Source: an uncultured Azohydromonas sp.
GTDB lineage: Bacteria > Pseudomonadota > Gammaproteobacteria > Burkholderiales > Burkholderiaceae_C
Direction of reading: 5' to 3'
Length of the DNA stretch: 64,000 nt
Assembly (NCBI RefSeq): GCF_937926365.1
Contig: NZ_CALAOH010000017.1
Coordinates: 1-64,000 of the forward strand
Part shown: positions 42,667-51,283 of the stretch, piece after piece
Position numbering within the stretch: the stretch's first letter is position 1
Layout: each line of letters starts with the position of its first letter
Notes under the pieces: model-generated
What the model saw: only the letters and a program-made list of their open reading frames with translations
What the model was told of the DNA's origin: nothing
The model's database searches: none
Made by a program: the position numbers and the translations under genes

Positions 42667-42824
42667 GACCTGCCTCGATTTCCTGCTGCTACTACGCCCT
42701 GTTTATCGGCAGGGCAGCAGGCGGCTTGATGGGGCAGGCTTCGCGGGGCTTGATTCCTGTCAAGAAAACGGGTTTTCCCTGGTCGGGCCGGCCCCGTCCC
42801 GCACGAGGCCGCAGCCCGGGCGTC

Positions 42825-44555
42825 TCAAGCCTGCGCCTGCACTTCCATCTGCAGCCGCTGCTGTCCCTGCCAGACGTCCAGCCTGACGCGGTAGGCCAGC
42901 CGCACGGTGCCGGGCAGGGGTGTGACGTGGTTGAACCAGATCGCGTCGCGCAGCACGCCGTGCAGCTTCAAGCGCAGCTTCAGGTGGCGCTCGCCCACCA
43001 GGCGCTGCGCCACCACCTGCACCTCGTCGCAGAACAGCGGTGCGTCGAAGGCTTGGCCCCACACCTGCGCCTCCAGCGCCTGCACGGTGGGAGCGTCGAA
43101 CCACTGCGGTGGCAGCGGCCCGTCCACGGGCAGCCGGCGCTGCAGCGTTGCGGCGTCGAGCTGCTCCTCGGCCACCGTCACCAGCAGTTGCGCGAAGCGC
43201 GGGAAGTCGCCCTCCGCCAGCGTGCAGCCCGCCGCCATCGCGTGGCCGCCGAACTTCAGCAGCAGCCCCGGCGCGCGCTTGCTCACCAGGTCCAGCGCGT
43301 CACGCAGGTGGAAGCCCGGGATGGATCGGCCCGAGCCCTTGAGCAGCCCGTCCTGGCCGCGCGCGAAGACGAAGGTGGGACGGTGCAGCCGCTCCTTGAG
43401 CCGCCCGGCCACGATGCCGACCACGCCCTCGTGGAAGTCGGGGTCGTACAGCGCCACGGCGGCCGGGGAGTCGGTGGACTCGCCTTCGGGCGCGAGCTGC
43501 ACCAGCAGGTGCTCGGCCTGCTCGCGCATGCCGGCCTCCACCTCGCGGCGCTCGCGGTTGATGGCATCGAGTTGCTGCGCCAGCTCGCGCGCGCGCGCCG
43601 GGTCGTCGGTGAGCAGGCACTCGATGCCCAGCGTCATGTCCGCCAGCCGCCCGGCAGCGTTGACGCGCGGGCCCAGCGCGAAGCCGAAGTCGAAGGCGCT
43701 GGCGCGCAGCGGGTCGCGCCCGGCCGCGCTGAACAGTGCCTCGATGCCCGGCTGCATGCGCCCGGCGCGGATGCGCTTGAGGCCCTGCGACACCAGGCGG
43801 CGGTTGTTGGCGTCGAGCTTCACCACGTCGGCGACGGTGCCCAGGGCGACGAGGTCGAGCAGGGTGTCCAGCTTGGGCTGCGTCTTGAGGTCGAAGCGGC
43901 CACGCGTGCGCAACTCGGCCCGCAGTGCCAGCAGCACGTAGAACATCACGCCCACGCCCGCCAGCGACTTGCTCTCGAAGCCGCAGCCGGGCTGGCTGGG
44001 ATTCACGATGACGTTGGCCTCGGGCAGCAGCACCTGGCCGGCTTCGACGGCGGGGAGGTGGTGGTCGGTCACCAGCACGTCGATGCCGAGCTGGCGCGCA
44101 TGCGCCACGCCCGCGAGGCTGGCGATGCCGTTGTCCACCGTCACCAGCAGGTCCGGCCGCAGTGGCCGCGCCAGGTCCACGATGGTCGGGCTCAGGCCGT
44201 AGCCGTGCACGGCCCGGTCGGGCACCACGTAGCACAGCGAATCGGACGCGGCGCCGAGCATGCGCAGGCCGCGCAGGGCGACGGCGCAGGCGGTGGCGCC
44301 GTCGCAGTCGTAGTCGGCCACGATGCAGATGCGCCGCCCGCCCTCCAGGGCGTCAGCCAGCAGCGTGGCGGCCTCGGCGCTGCCGCGCAGCGTGGCCGGC
44401 GGCAGCAGGCGGCCGAGGGCGTCGTCCAGCTCCTCGGCGGCGCGCACGCCGCGCGCGGCGAACAGCCGCGCCAGCAGCGGGTGCACGCCGGCCTGCTCCA
44501 GCGCGTGCACCGCGCGCGGCGGCACGTCGCGCAACTCCAGCACGGGTTCGGTCAT
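42825..44555 (-). CDS. recJ: Single-stranded-DNA exonuclease RecJ
   Basis: 5'-3' single-strand exonuclease in recombination and mismatch repair. The 576 residues fit the family. DHH-family metal motifs: D81-Y-D83 in VADYDCDGATA, D141 in VTVDNGI and D164-H-H in VTDHHLP. The DHHA1 region has GGHAMAAGCTL. The ATG overlaps the upstream gene's stop by four bases (ATGA), so the two are translated together. Confidence 0.95.
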   Translation of the reverse strand: MTEPVLELRDVPPRAVHALEQAGVHPLLARLFAARGVRAAEELDDALGRLLPPATLRGSAEAATLLADALEGGRRICIVADYDCDGATACAVALRGLRMLGAASDSLCYVVPDRAVHGYGLSPTIVDLARPLRPDLLVTVDNGIASLAGVAHARQLGIDVLVTDHHLPAVEAGQVLLPEANVIVNPSQPGCGFESKSLAGVGVMFYVLLALRAELRTRGRFDLKTQPKLDTLLDLVALGTVADVVKLDANNRRLVSQGLKRIRAGRMQPGIEALFSAAGRDPLRASAFDFGFALGPRVNAAGRLADMTLGIECLLTDDPARARELAQQLDAINRERREVEAGMREQAEHLLVQLAPEGESTDSPAAVALYDPDFHEGVVGIVAGRLKERLHRPTFVFARGQDGLLKGSGRSIPGFHLRDALDLVSKRAPGLLLKFGGHAMAAGCTLAEGDFPRFAQLLVTVAEEQLDAATLQRRLPVDGPLPPQWFDAPTVQALEAQVWGQAFDAPLFCDEVQVVAQRLVGERHLKLRLKLHGVLRDAIWFNHVTPLPGTVRLAYRVRLDVWQGQQRLQMEVQAQA

Positions 44556-45460
44556 AGGCCCTCCAGCAGCGTGCCGGCGCGCCCGGTGCGCGTGCCGCCC
44601 AGGAGTTGCCACCAGCGCCGGGGCTGCGGCTGCAGCGTCAGCGCGCTGCGCTCGCCGCACAGCACCAGGGTGCCTGCGCCGGCCTGCGCCAGCGGGGCGA
44701 TGTGCTCCTCGTCCAGCGCGGTCCAGTCCTCGCGCCAGGCGTCCCAGTCCTCGTTGAGCGCGGGCGTGCGCAGCCGCTCGTCCACGCGCACGGAAGCTTC
44801 GTCGCGCGCGGGCTGGGCCGTGCCGCAGCCGCTGAGCCACGCCCCGTTGACGGGGAGCTCGCCGCGCGCCTCGCGCGCCTCGTTGACCGGGTGGCTGAAG
44901 AACATCATCTGCACCTCGTTGAGCAGGCGGCGCAGCAGCCGCGGCTGCTCGGGCAGGTCGCGGTGCAGCGCGTGGCCGATGAGACGGTCCGGCGCCGCCG
45001 TGGGCAGCTGCTCCAGCAGCGGGTGGGTGATCAGCCAGTTCAGCGGCCCGTGCCAGTGCAGCTCGAAGCCCTCGGAGACGAAGAGCTCGCCCACGGCCTC
45101 GAACAGGCGGCGCGACTCGTCCCCGGCTAGGTTCAGCAGGGCCGGATCGGTGAGGCCGATGTGGTCGCTGCCCAGCAGCAGGTGCACGGGCGTGAGGCGG
45201 CCCCAGGGGCGCTGCGGCGGCAGCCCGGCTGCGGCGGCGTCGTGCGCGGCCCAGGGAATCAGCCCGTCCTGCACCTCCCAGCCCAGTGAGCGCGCCAGCG
45301 CGCGCTCGTGCGGCGGCGACAGCGAGGCCTCGTCCCCATCGTCGCGCGCGGTCTCGCGCCAGCGCGAGAGCAGGGCATCCAGGTGCGGCAGCCGCAACGA
45401 CTGCAAGGCTTGCCGGCCGGCTTCGGACAAGGGCGCGGCGAAGGGAATCAGCAAATGCAT
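44552..45460 (-). CDS. Conserved protein of unknown function upstream of recJ
   Basis: A 302-residue soluble protein beginning MHLLIPFAAPLSEAGRQAL. Visible conserved-looking segments are TPVHLLLGSDHIGLTDP, LHWHGPLNWLITHPLL, LNEVQMMFFSHPVNEAR and VNGAWLSGCG. Related genes next to recJ in this order are sometimes labelled phosphoglycerate-mutase-like, but I see no metal-site or phosphatase motif that supports it. Tight overlap with recJ (ATGA) suggests a functional link. Start placed at the ATG where similarity begins. Confidence 0.75.
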   Translation of the reverse strand: MHLLIPFAAPLSEAGRQALQSLRLPHLDALLSRWRETARDDGDEASLSPPHERALARSLGWEVQDGLIPWAAHDAAAAGLPPQRPWGRLTPVHLLLGSDHIGLTDPALLNLAGDESRRLFEAVGELFVSEGFELHWHGPLNWLITHPLLEQLPTAAPDRLIGHALHRDLPEQPRLLRRLLNEVQMMFFSHPVNEAREARGELPVNGAWLSGCGTAQPARDEASVRVDERLRTPALNEDWDAWREDWTALDEEHIAPLAQAGAGTLVLCGERSALTLQPQPRRWWQLLGGTRTGRAGTLLEGL

Positions 45461-45549
45461 GGACGGAATTATCCGGGGCGGCTTCGGGCGGGGGCCGTGC
45501 CGAGGGTGTGCGGCTGTGGCCGTGAGCTGGTCTGTACCGTTAACCACTC

Positions 45550-45589
45550 GGTCATCCCCGCGCAGGTGCACTGCTGTCTGGGAATGACG
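45550..45589. repeat. Small inverted repeat of the GTCATTCCC type
   Basis: GTCATCCCC (45551-45559) faces GGGAATGAC (45580-45588), with 8 of 9 positions complementary plus one G-T pair. Repeats of this kind are scattered in many beta- and gammaproteobacterial genomes. It lies upstream of lolC beside a G-run. Confidence 0.55.
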
Positions 45590-45596
45590 AAGTAGC

Positions 45597-45609
45597 GGGG
45601 GGGGGGGGG
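45597..45609. repeat. Homopolymer of 13 G
   Basis: Thirteen consecutive G, 88 bp upstream of the lolC start codon and directly after a small inverted repeat. Tracts of this length are prone to slipped-strand length changes. It is also a spot where sequencing may miscount. Confidence 0.9.
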
Positions 45610-45697
45610 CGCCAGCTCGCGGCTGCATCGATCTCGTATGCACGGCTCGTTGGCTGCGCACCGGCCACGCCCGCCCGCGCCGCTACGATGCCGCCCC

Positions 45698-46951
45698 ATG
45701 CAAATGCCTTACGAGTGGCAGATCGGCTGGCGCTACACGCGCGCCGGTCGGGCCGGGCGGCGAAACCGCTTCATCTCATTCATCTCCGGCGTCTCCATGC
45801 TCGGCATCGGGCTGGGCGTGGCGGCGCTGATCATCGTGCTGTCGGTGATGAATGGCTTCCAGAAGGAAGTGCGCGACCGCATGCTCAGCGTCATTTCGCA
45901 CGTCGAGGTGCTGGAGCCAGGCGGTGCCGCGCTGCCCGACTGGCGCGCCGTGGCCGCGCAGGCCCGGCAGCAGCCGCAGGTGCAGGGCGCGGCGCCCTTC
46001 ATCGCCACGCAGGCGCTGCTGGCGCGCGGCGACAACATGCGCGGCGTGCTGGTGCGCGGCATCGAGCCGGCCGAGGAGGCCACCGTCACGCCGCTGGCGG
46101 CACGGCTGCGCGACACCACGCTGGCGCGGCTGCAGCCCGGCGCCTGGCAGATCGTGCTGGGCGCCGAGCTGGCCCGGCAGCTCGGCGTGGCCCCGGGCGA
46201 CAGCGTCACGCTCGTCGCCCCGGGCGGCCAGGTCACGCCCGCCGGCGTGGTGCCGCGCTTTCGCGCCTTCACGGTGGCGGGCACCTTCTCCGCCGGCCAC
46301 TACGAGTACGACAGCGCGCTGGCGCTGATCCACCTGGAGGACGCGGCGCGGCTGTTCCGCGTCGAGGGGCCCACCGGCGTGCAGCTGCGCCTGGCCGACG
46401 TCAACGAGGCGCGCGCCGTGGCGCAGCAGCTCGGCGCCTCGATGCCGCAGCTGCTCGTGCGCGACTGGACCCGCACCAACGCCGCCTGGTTCGACGCGGT
46501 GCAGATCGAGAAGCGGCTGATGTTCATCATCCTCACGCTCATCGTCGCGGTGGCGGCTTTCAACCTGGTCTCCACGCTCGTGATGACCGTCACCGACAAG
46601 CGCGCCGACATCGCCATCCTGCGCACCCTGGGCGCGAGCCCGCGCTCGATCATGGGCATCTTCGTGGTGCAGGGCGCCGCGGCCGGGATCATCGGCACCC
46701 TGGGCGGCACGGCGCTGGGGCTGCTGGTGGCGCTGAACGTGGGCACCATCGTCCCGGCCATCGAGCGCATGCTCAACGTCAACTTCCTGCCCGGCAGTAT
46801 TTACGTCATCAACCACATGCCCAGCGACCCGCAGCGCGGCGACATCATTCCCATCGTCCTCATCTCCCTGCTGCTGGCCCTGCTGGCCACGCTGTACCCG
46901 AGCTGGCGCGCCAGCCGCGTCAACCCGGCGGAGGCGCTGCGCTATGAGTGA
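45698..46951 (+). CDS. lolC: Lipoprotein-releasing system permease LolC/LolE
   Basis: Inner-membrane permease of the Lol ABC transporter, which passes outer-membrane lipoproteins to LolA. The 417 residues have one N-terminal helix after WQIGWRYTRAGRAGRRNRFI, a large periplasmic domain (about 50-265) and three C-terminal helices in FtsX style (LMFIILTLIVAVAAFNL, with TDKRADIAILRTLGASPRSI). Only one permease gene is present, so it may be a LolF-type subunit working as a homodimer. Start ATG at 45698, or 45704 as an alternative. lolD overlaps its end by 8 bp. Confidence 0.93.
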   Translation: MQMPYEWQIGWRYTRAGRAGRRNRFISFISGVSMLGIGLGVAALIIVLSVMNGFQKEVRDRMLSVISHVEVLEPGGAALPDWRAVAAQARQQPQVQGAAPFIATQALLARGDNMRGVLVRGIEPAEEATVTPLAARLRDTTLARLQPGAWQIVLGAELARQLGVAPGDSVTLVAPGGQVTPAGVVPRFRAFTVAGTFSAGHYEYDSALALIHLEDAARLFRVEGPTGVQLRLADVNEARAVAQQLGASMPQLLVRDWTRTNAAWFDAVQIEKRLMFIILTLIVAVAAFNLVSTLVMTVTDKRADIAILRTLGASPRSIMGIFVVQGAAAGIIGTLGGTALGLLVALNVGTIVPAIERMLNVNFLPGSIYVINHMPSDPQRGDIIPIVLISLLLALLATLYPSWRASRVNPAEALRYE

Positions 46952-47681
46952 GGCCTTCACCGCCCGGGCCCAGGCGCCGGCCGCCGCGGGTGTCCCGGCC
47001 CCCGGCGAGGCGGTGCTGTCGTGCGCCGGGCTGTCCAAGCGATTCCATGACGGCACGCTGGACGTGCAGGTGCTGCGCGACGTCACGCTGCAGGTGCAGT
47101 GCGCGCACACGCTGGCCATCGTCGGCGCCTCCGGCTCGGGCAAGAGCACGCTGCTGCACCTGCTCGGCGGGCTGGACGCGCCCAGCAGCGGGCGCGTGCA
47201 ACTGCTGGGCCGCGACTTCGCGGCCATGAACGCCGCCGAGCAGGGCCGCTGGCGCAACGCGCACCTGGGCTTCATCTACCAGTTCCACCACCTGCTGCCG
47301 GAGTTCACGGCGCTGGACAACGTCGCCATGCCGCTGCGCGTGCGCCGCATGGCGCTGGAGCCCGCGCGCGAACAGGCGCGGCAGATGCTCGCGCGCGTGG
47401 GACTGGCGCAGCGCGTGCAGCACCGGCCCAGCGAGCTCTCCGGCGGCGAGCGTCAGCGCGTGGCGATCGCTCGCGCGCTGGTGGCGCAGCCGGCCTGCGT
47501 GCTGGCCGACGAGCCCACCGGCAACCTCGACCGCGACACCGCCGACGCGGTGTTCGCGCTGATGCTGGAGCTCGCGCGCGAGCGCGGCACGGCCTTCGTG
47601 CTGGTCACGCACGACGAGCGCCTGGCCGCGCGTTGTGACCAGGCGCTGCGCCTGATCCAGGGCGTGCTGCAGCCCTCCTGA
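46944..47681 (+). CDS. lolD: Lipoprotein-releasing system ATP-binding protein LolD
   Basis: ATPase of the Lol transporter, 245 residues. Walker A GASGSGKST, Q-loop region YQFHHLLPEFTALDNV (Lol-typical), signature LSGGERQRVAIARAL, Walker B VLADEPTGNLD and H-loop VTHDERLA are all intact. The N-terminal about 20 residues are Ala/Pro-rich and an extension relative to E. coli. Eight-base overlap with lolC indicates coupling. Confidence 0.96.
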   Translation: MSEAFTARAQAPAAAGVPAPGEAVLSCAGLSKRFHDGTLDVQVLRDVTLQVQCAHTLAIVGASGSGKSTLLHLLGGLDAPSSGRVQLLGRDFAAMNAAEQGRWRNAHLGFIYQFHHLLPEFTALDNVAMPLRVRRMALEPAREQARQMLARVGLAQRVQHRPSELSGGERQRVAIARALVAQPACVLADEPTGNLDRDTADAVFALMLELARERGTAFVLVTHDERLAARCDQALRLIQGVLQPS

Positions 47682-47730
47682 AGGCCAAAGGAGGCCCGGG
47701 ATTTGCCTGCTAGGGCTACTCCCGATTCAC

Positions 47731-47797
47731 AAGTCCCCCTCCACGGACTTGGCAACCGGGACGAACCAATGTCGGTTCATGCGGGTCTAAGAAGACC
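47731..47797 (+). promoter_or_regulatory. Possibly structured 5' leader of the DUF4148-like gene
   Basis: Three short hairpins follow each other: AAGTCC/GGACTT (47731-47750), GAACC/GGTTC (47763-47778) and GGTCT/AGACC (47784-47797). The last is close to the AGGAGG ribosome site. No known riboswitch is recognised. Confidence 0.35.
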
Positions 47798-47817
47798 GGC
47801 CTTACAGGAGGATCGTT

Positions 47818-48288
47818 GTGAAAGTTCTTGCCATCACTTCCTTGGTCGTCGCCGCGCTGGGGGCCTCGTCGGCCATGGCGCAAAGCCAACCCCTGACACG
47901 TGATGAAGTCCGGGCGGACCTGACCCAGGCCCGTTCCAGCGGCGCGCTGGAGCGCACCGACCATAACTACGGCACCTGGTGGGCGGACAACCCGTCTTCG
48001 CCCAACTACAGCCAGAGCTACAGCACGGGCCCCGCGATCAGCGACACCGGCATGGCCAGCAGCTCGCCCATGTCCTACGACAGCAGCAGCATGGGCGCGG
48101 CGGGCCGCAGCTATGACGGCAGCACCAGCGGCGGCCCCGCCAGCCGCGCGGACGTGGCCGCCGACCGCGACAGCGCCTTGCGCAGCGGGCGCTGGATCTT
48201 CAATGACCTCGACGGCGTGCAGCGCCTCGAACCGGGCTGGAACAGCCACGCGGGCCACGTCTACATGGGCCCGGCCGACAGCTACTGA
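47818..48288 (+). CDS. Exported DUF4148-like protein
   Basis: A 156-residue predicted periplasmic protein with signal peptide MKVLAITSLVVAALGASSAM-AQ. Right after cleavage comes LTRDEVRADLTQARSSG, the DUF4148 pattern, and a second weaker copy near residue 110 (SRADVAADRDSALRSGRW). The centre is Ser/Tyr/Met/Gly-rich and probably disordered. It starts with GTG, 6 bases after AGGAGGAT. A 136-bp leader with short hairpins precedes it. Function unknown. Confidence 0.83.
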   Translation: MKVLAITSLVVAALGASSAMAQSQPLTRDEVRADLTQARSSGALERTDHNYGTWWADNPSSPNYSQSYSTGPAISDTGMASSSPMSYDSSSMGAAGRSYDGSTSGGPASRADVAADRDSALRSGRWIFNDLDGVQRLEPGWNSHAGHVYMGPADSY

Positions 48289-48400
48289 GTCCGGCTGAGA
48301 GCGCGCCGGCCCGGCCGCCCACCGCCGGGGAAACCGGGCTGGCCCCGGGGCCGTAAGGTCCTCGTCCCGGGCGGTAACTCCGGGCTCTCACAATGGGGAC

Positions 48401-51214
48401 GTGAAGCCGTCCCCGCGATTTCCGCACAGCCTGCCCGCCGCCGCGCTGCGGGTGCTTCTTCTGGTCTTGCTGCTCGCCTTGCCCGTCGCGCCGGTCCTGG
48501 CCGCCGCGCCGGAGCCGGACGCGGGCAGCGCGGCCCCCACCTCCGGGGCGCCCGGCCTGGGCCAGCCCGGCGAGCCGGTGGCGCTGGTGGTGGGCTACCA
48601 GCCTTACTTCACGTCCGCCTGGTCCGCGCTGGTGATGCGCGGCAAGCGCTTCCATGAGCGCTACCTGCCCAAGGGCTCGACGGTGGAGTTCGAACCGGCA
48701 CTGCAGGGCCGCAAGATCGCCGCGGCGATGCAGTCGGGCCGCATGCACCTGGGTTACATGGGGCCGGTGTCGGCGCTGGTGGCTGCGGCGCGCTCCGAGG
48801 GCCAGCCCGGCGAGCTGCGGCTGGTGGCCGTGCTGGGCCTGGGCTACGACCAGTGCAACGTGCTGCTGGCACGCGTCGGCGGGCCGGCGACGCTGAAGGC
48901 GCTGCAAGGCAGCCGCCTGGCCGCGCCGCGAGACAGCTGCGCCGACCGCTTCGCCCGCGAGCTGCTGCGCGAGCGCAGCCTCTCCCCGGCCACGTACCTG
49001 GGCCAGAACATCGAACAGATCGCCAACGGCCTGCGCGCCGGGCGCCTGGACGCCGCGGCGGTGTGGGAGCCCGTGGCCACGCGGCTGGAGCAGGAAGGCG
49101 TGGCGCGGCGCATCGGCAGCGGGCGCGAGCTGGGGCAGGTGGATGGGGGCTTCCTCGTCATGCGCGCGGAGCTGCTGGAGCGCCGCCCGGACGTGGCCCA
49201 GGCCTGGCTGCAGGCCGAGCTGGACGCGCAGCGTTTCCTGGCCGACCCGGCCAATGCCGAGGAGATCGTGCGTCTGGCGCTGGCGCAGACCGCCGGCTTC
49301 GACGACGCGACGCTGTGGAACGCGTTCTACGCCGCGGCCGAGGCCGATGCGCAGGTGCCGCGCATGACGCTGCCCTTCGTCTTCGACGAGGCGGCGCGGC
49401 GCCTCCTGGCCGACACCATGGCCTACCTGCATGGCGCGGGGCAGGTGCCGTCGGACGTGCTGCCGCCCCGCGCGCTGGCGGTGGAGCCGGCGCAGGCGGT
49501 GCTGCGCGGGCGCGGCCTGGCCTCGCCCGTGGGCCGCGTGATGCCGCAGCCCGCGCGCGCCGTCGGCGAGCTGCCCGAAGGGCGCGTGCGCATCACGGTG
49601 CGCGAGGGCGGCTGGGGCAACGCCAACACACGCGACATCCGCGACGTGCTGGCGGCCGTGGCGCGCGAGCTGCAGGAGCGCATCCCGGGCCGGCCGCTGG
49701 CGCCGATCGTGGTGTCGCACTCCAGGCGCTCGCCCATCTCGCTCTACGAGCGCGGCCCGCGCGGCGAGTACCAGGTACAGCTCACGGCGCGCGACGACCG
49801 CTGGGCCGGCTACGTGTACGAGTTCGCGCACGAGTTCTGTCACATCCTGGGCAATTACGACCGCCATCCGCACTTCCAGGGCGCGGGCGCGCACCAGTGG
49901 TTCGAGGAGGCGCTGTGCGAGGTGTCCTCGCTCTACACGCTGCAGCGCTTTGCGGTGGAGTGGCAGGTCAAGCCGCCCAGCCCGCGGCTGCAGGCCTATG
50001 CCCAGGAACTGCAGGCCAGCGCCGACCGCTTCCTGGCCGAGAAGCACCGACGCCTGGCGCCGGGCCAGACCCTGGCGGCCTGGTACGCCGAGAACGCGCA
50101 GCGCCTGCGCGGTGGCGCCTACGACCGGGACCGCAACGAGGTCGTGGCCACGCTGCTGCTGCCGCTGTTCGACGAGAACCCGGAGCTGTGGGAAGCGCTG
50201 GGCTACCTCAACCTCGAGGCCCCGGGCGGCAGTTTCGAGCAGTACCTGCGCACCTGGCATGACAACGCGCCGCCCGAGCTGCGCGACAGCATCAGCTACG
50301 TGATGGCGCTGTTCTTCGGCCCTGGCGCTGGACGGCGCGACGCGGCCCCGCACATCGAGTTCACGGTGCCTTACGGGCTGAATTCCGGGCCGGACGGCAT
50401 TGCGCGGCTGCTGGCGCGGCTGCTGGAGCCGGCGCTGGGCGCGGCCATCGAACTGGCCAACGTGCCCGGCGCCTCGGGCAACACGGGGCTCACGCGCTTG
50501 CTGGCGACCGGCGACCCGGCCAATGCGCTGGCCATCATTGGCGGCAGCACGGTGTGGGTGTGGGCGGGCGGCACGGGCACGGTGGAGCCGCGGCTGTTCG
50601 AGGTGCTGGGCGTGGTTTCCACCTTCGAGTCCTTCCTGTTCGCGCCGGCCGACAGCCCCTTCCGCAGCTTGCAGGACGTGCTGGACTTCGCCAGCAAGAA
50701 CCCCGACCGCCTGCGCGTGGCGAGCTCCGGCGCGGGCGGGCGCGACGAGCTGGCGATCCGGGCCCTGGGCGCGCAGGGGGCGCGGCTGCTCAACGTGCCG
50801 GTGTCCAAGCACGATGAGCGCGTCGCGGCGGTGCTGGACAAGCGCGTGGAGCTGCTGTTCGAGGAGCCGGGCGACGTGGCGGAGCTGCTGGAGCAGGGCA
50901 GGCTGCGGCCGCTGGCGGTGCTGGCGGCGCGGCGCGACCCGGCCTTCCCGGAGGTGCCGGCGGCGCAGGAACTGGGCTTCGACCTGCGGCCCTTCACCAG
51001 CTTCCGCGCGGTGGTGGCCAATGCGTCCATGGCACCGCAGCGGGTGCGGGCGCTGCGCCAGGAGCTCGCCCGCGTGCTGCAGAGCCCCGACTGGCGCGAC
51101 TACTGCCGCCACCTGCTGAGCTGCGCCGACCCGCTGACCGAGGAGCAGACGCGCACGTACCTGCAGCGCTACTACGAGGCGGCGAAGGCGTACCGGGCGC
51201 AGTTGCCGCGGTGA
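48401..51214 (+). CDS. Three-part exported fusion: SBP-like, zinc metalloprotease-like, TctC/Bug-like
   Basis: A 937-residue protein starting at GTG with a signal peptide (about 1-35). Residues about 60-345 resemble SsuA/NMT1/PhnD-type periplasmic binding proteins: VALVVGYQPYFTSAW, FEPALQGRKIAAAMQSG, HLGYMGPVSALVAA, LDAAAVWEPVATRLE. Residues about 393-640 contain HEFCH (477-481) and, 20 residues on, WFEEALCE (500-507), the pattern of a gluzincin-type zinc peptidase. Residues about 650-937 resemble TctC/Bug tricarboxylate-binding proteins: GGIAR-like GPDGIARLLARLLEP, NVPGASGNTGLTRLLAT, DSPFRSLQDVLDFASKNP and VPAAQELGFDL. I know no described family with this order. It could sense or capture ligands and process a partner protein; that is speculation. 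Convergent with the VWA operon. Confidence 0.85.
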   Translation: MKPSPRFPHSLPAAALRVLLLVLLLALPVAPVLAAAPEPDAGSAAPTSGAPGLGQPGEPVALVVGYQPYFTSAWSALVMRGKRFHERYLPKGSTVEFEPALQGRKIAAAMQSGRMHLGYMGPVSALVAAARSEGQPGELRLVAVLGLGYDQCNVLLARVGGPATLKALQGSRLAAPRDSCADRFARELLRERSLSPATYLGQNIEQIANGLRAGRLDAAAVWEPVATRLEQEGVARRIGSGRELGQVDGGFLVMRAELLERRPDVAQAWLQAELDAQRFLADPANAEEIVRLALAQTAGFDDATLWNAFYAAAEADAQVPRMTLPFVFDEAARRLLADTMAYLHGAGQVPSDVLPPRALAVEPAQAVLRGRGLASPVGRVMPQPARAVGELPEGRVRITVREGGWGNANTRDIRDVLAAVARELQERIPGRPLAPIVVSHSRRSPISLYERGPRGEYQVQLTARDDRWAGYVYEFAHEFCHILGNYDRHPHFQGAGAHQWFEEALCEVSSLYTLQRFAVEWQVKPPSPRLQAYAQELQASADRFLAEKHRRLAPGQTLAAWYAENAQRLRGGAYDRDRNEVVATLLLPLFDENPELWEALGYLNLEAPGGSFEQYLRTWHDNAPPELRDSISYVMALFFGPGAGRRDAAPHIEFTVPYGLNSGPDGIARLLARLLEPALGAAIELANVPGASGNTGLTRLLATGDPANALAIIGGSTVWVWAGGTGTVEPRLFEVLGVVSTFESFLFAPADSPFRSLQDVLDFASKNPDRLRVASSGAGGRDELAIRALGAQGARLLNVPVSKHDERVAAVLDKRVELLFEEPGDVAELLEQGRLRPLAVLAARRDPAFPEVPAAQELGFDLRPFTSFRAVVANASMAPQRVRALRQELARVLQSPDWRDYCRHLLSCADPLTEEQTRTYLQRYYEAAKAYRAQLPR

Positions 51215-51230
51215 GGAGTGGTCCCCAAAA

Positions 51231-51260
51231 GACCGGCGCGCCCCGCGGGGCGCGCCGGTC
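51231..51260 (-). terminator. 30-bp perfect palindrome, terminator of the VWA operon
   Basis: GACCGGCGCGCCCCG and its exact complement adjoin without spacer (51231-51260). Read on the minus strand it is followed by TTTT, so it fits an intrinsic terminator for the VWA gene ending at 51284. It lies 16 bp after the stop of the convergent fusion gene and may halt that transcript too. Confidence 0.75.
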
Positions 51261-51283
51261 ACGTCATCGGGAAGGCCGCAGGC

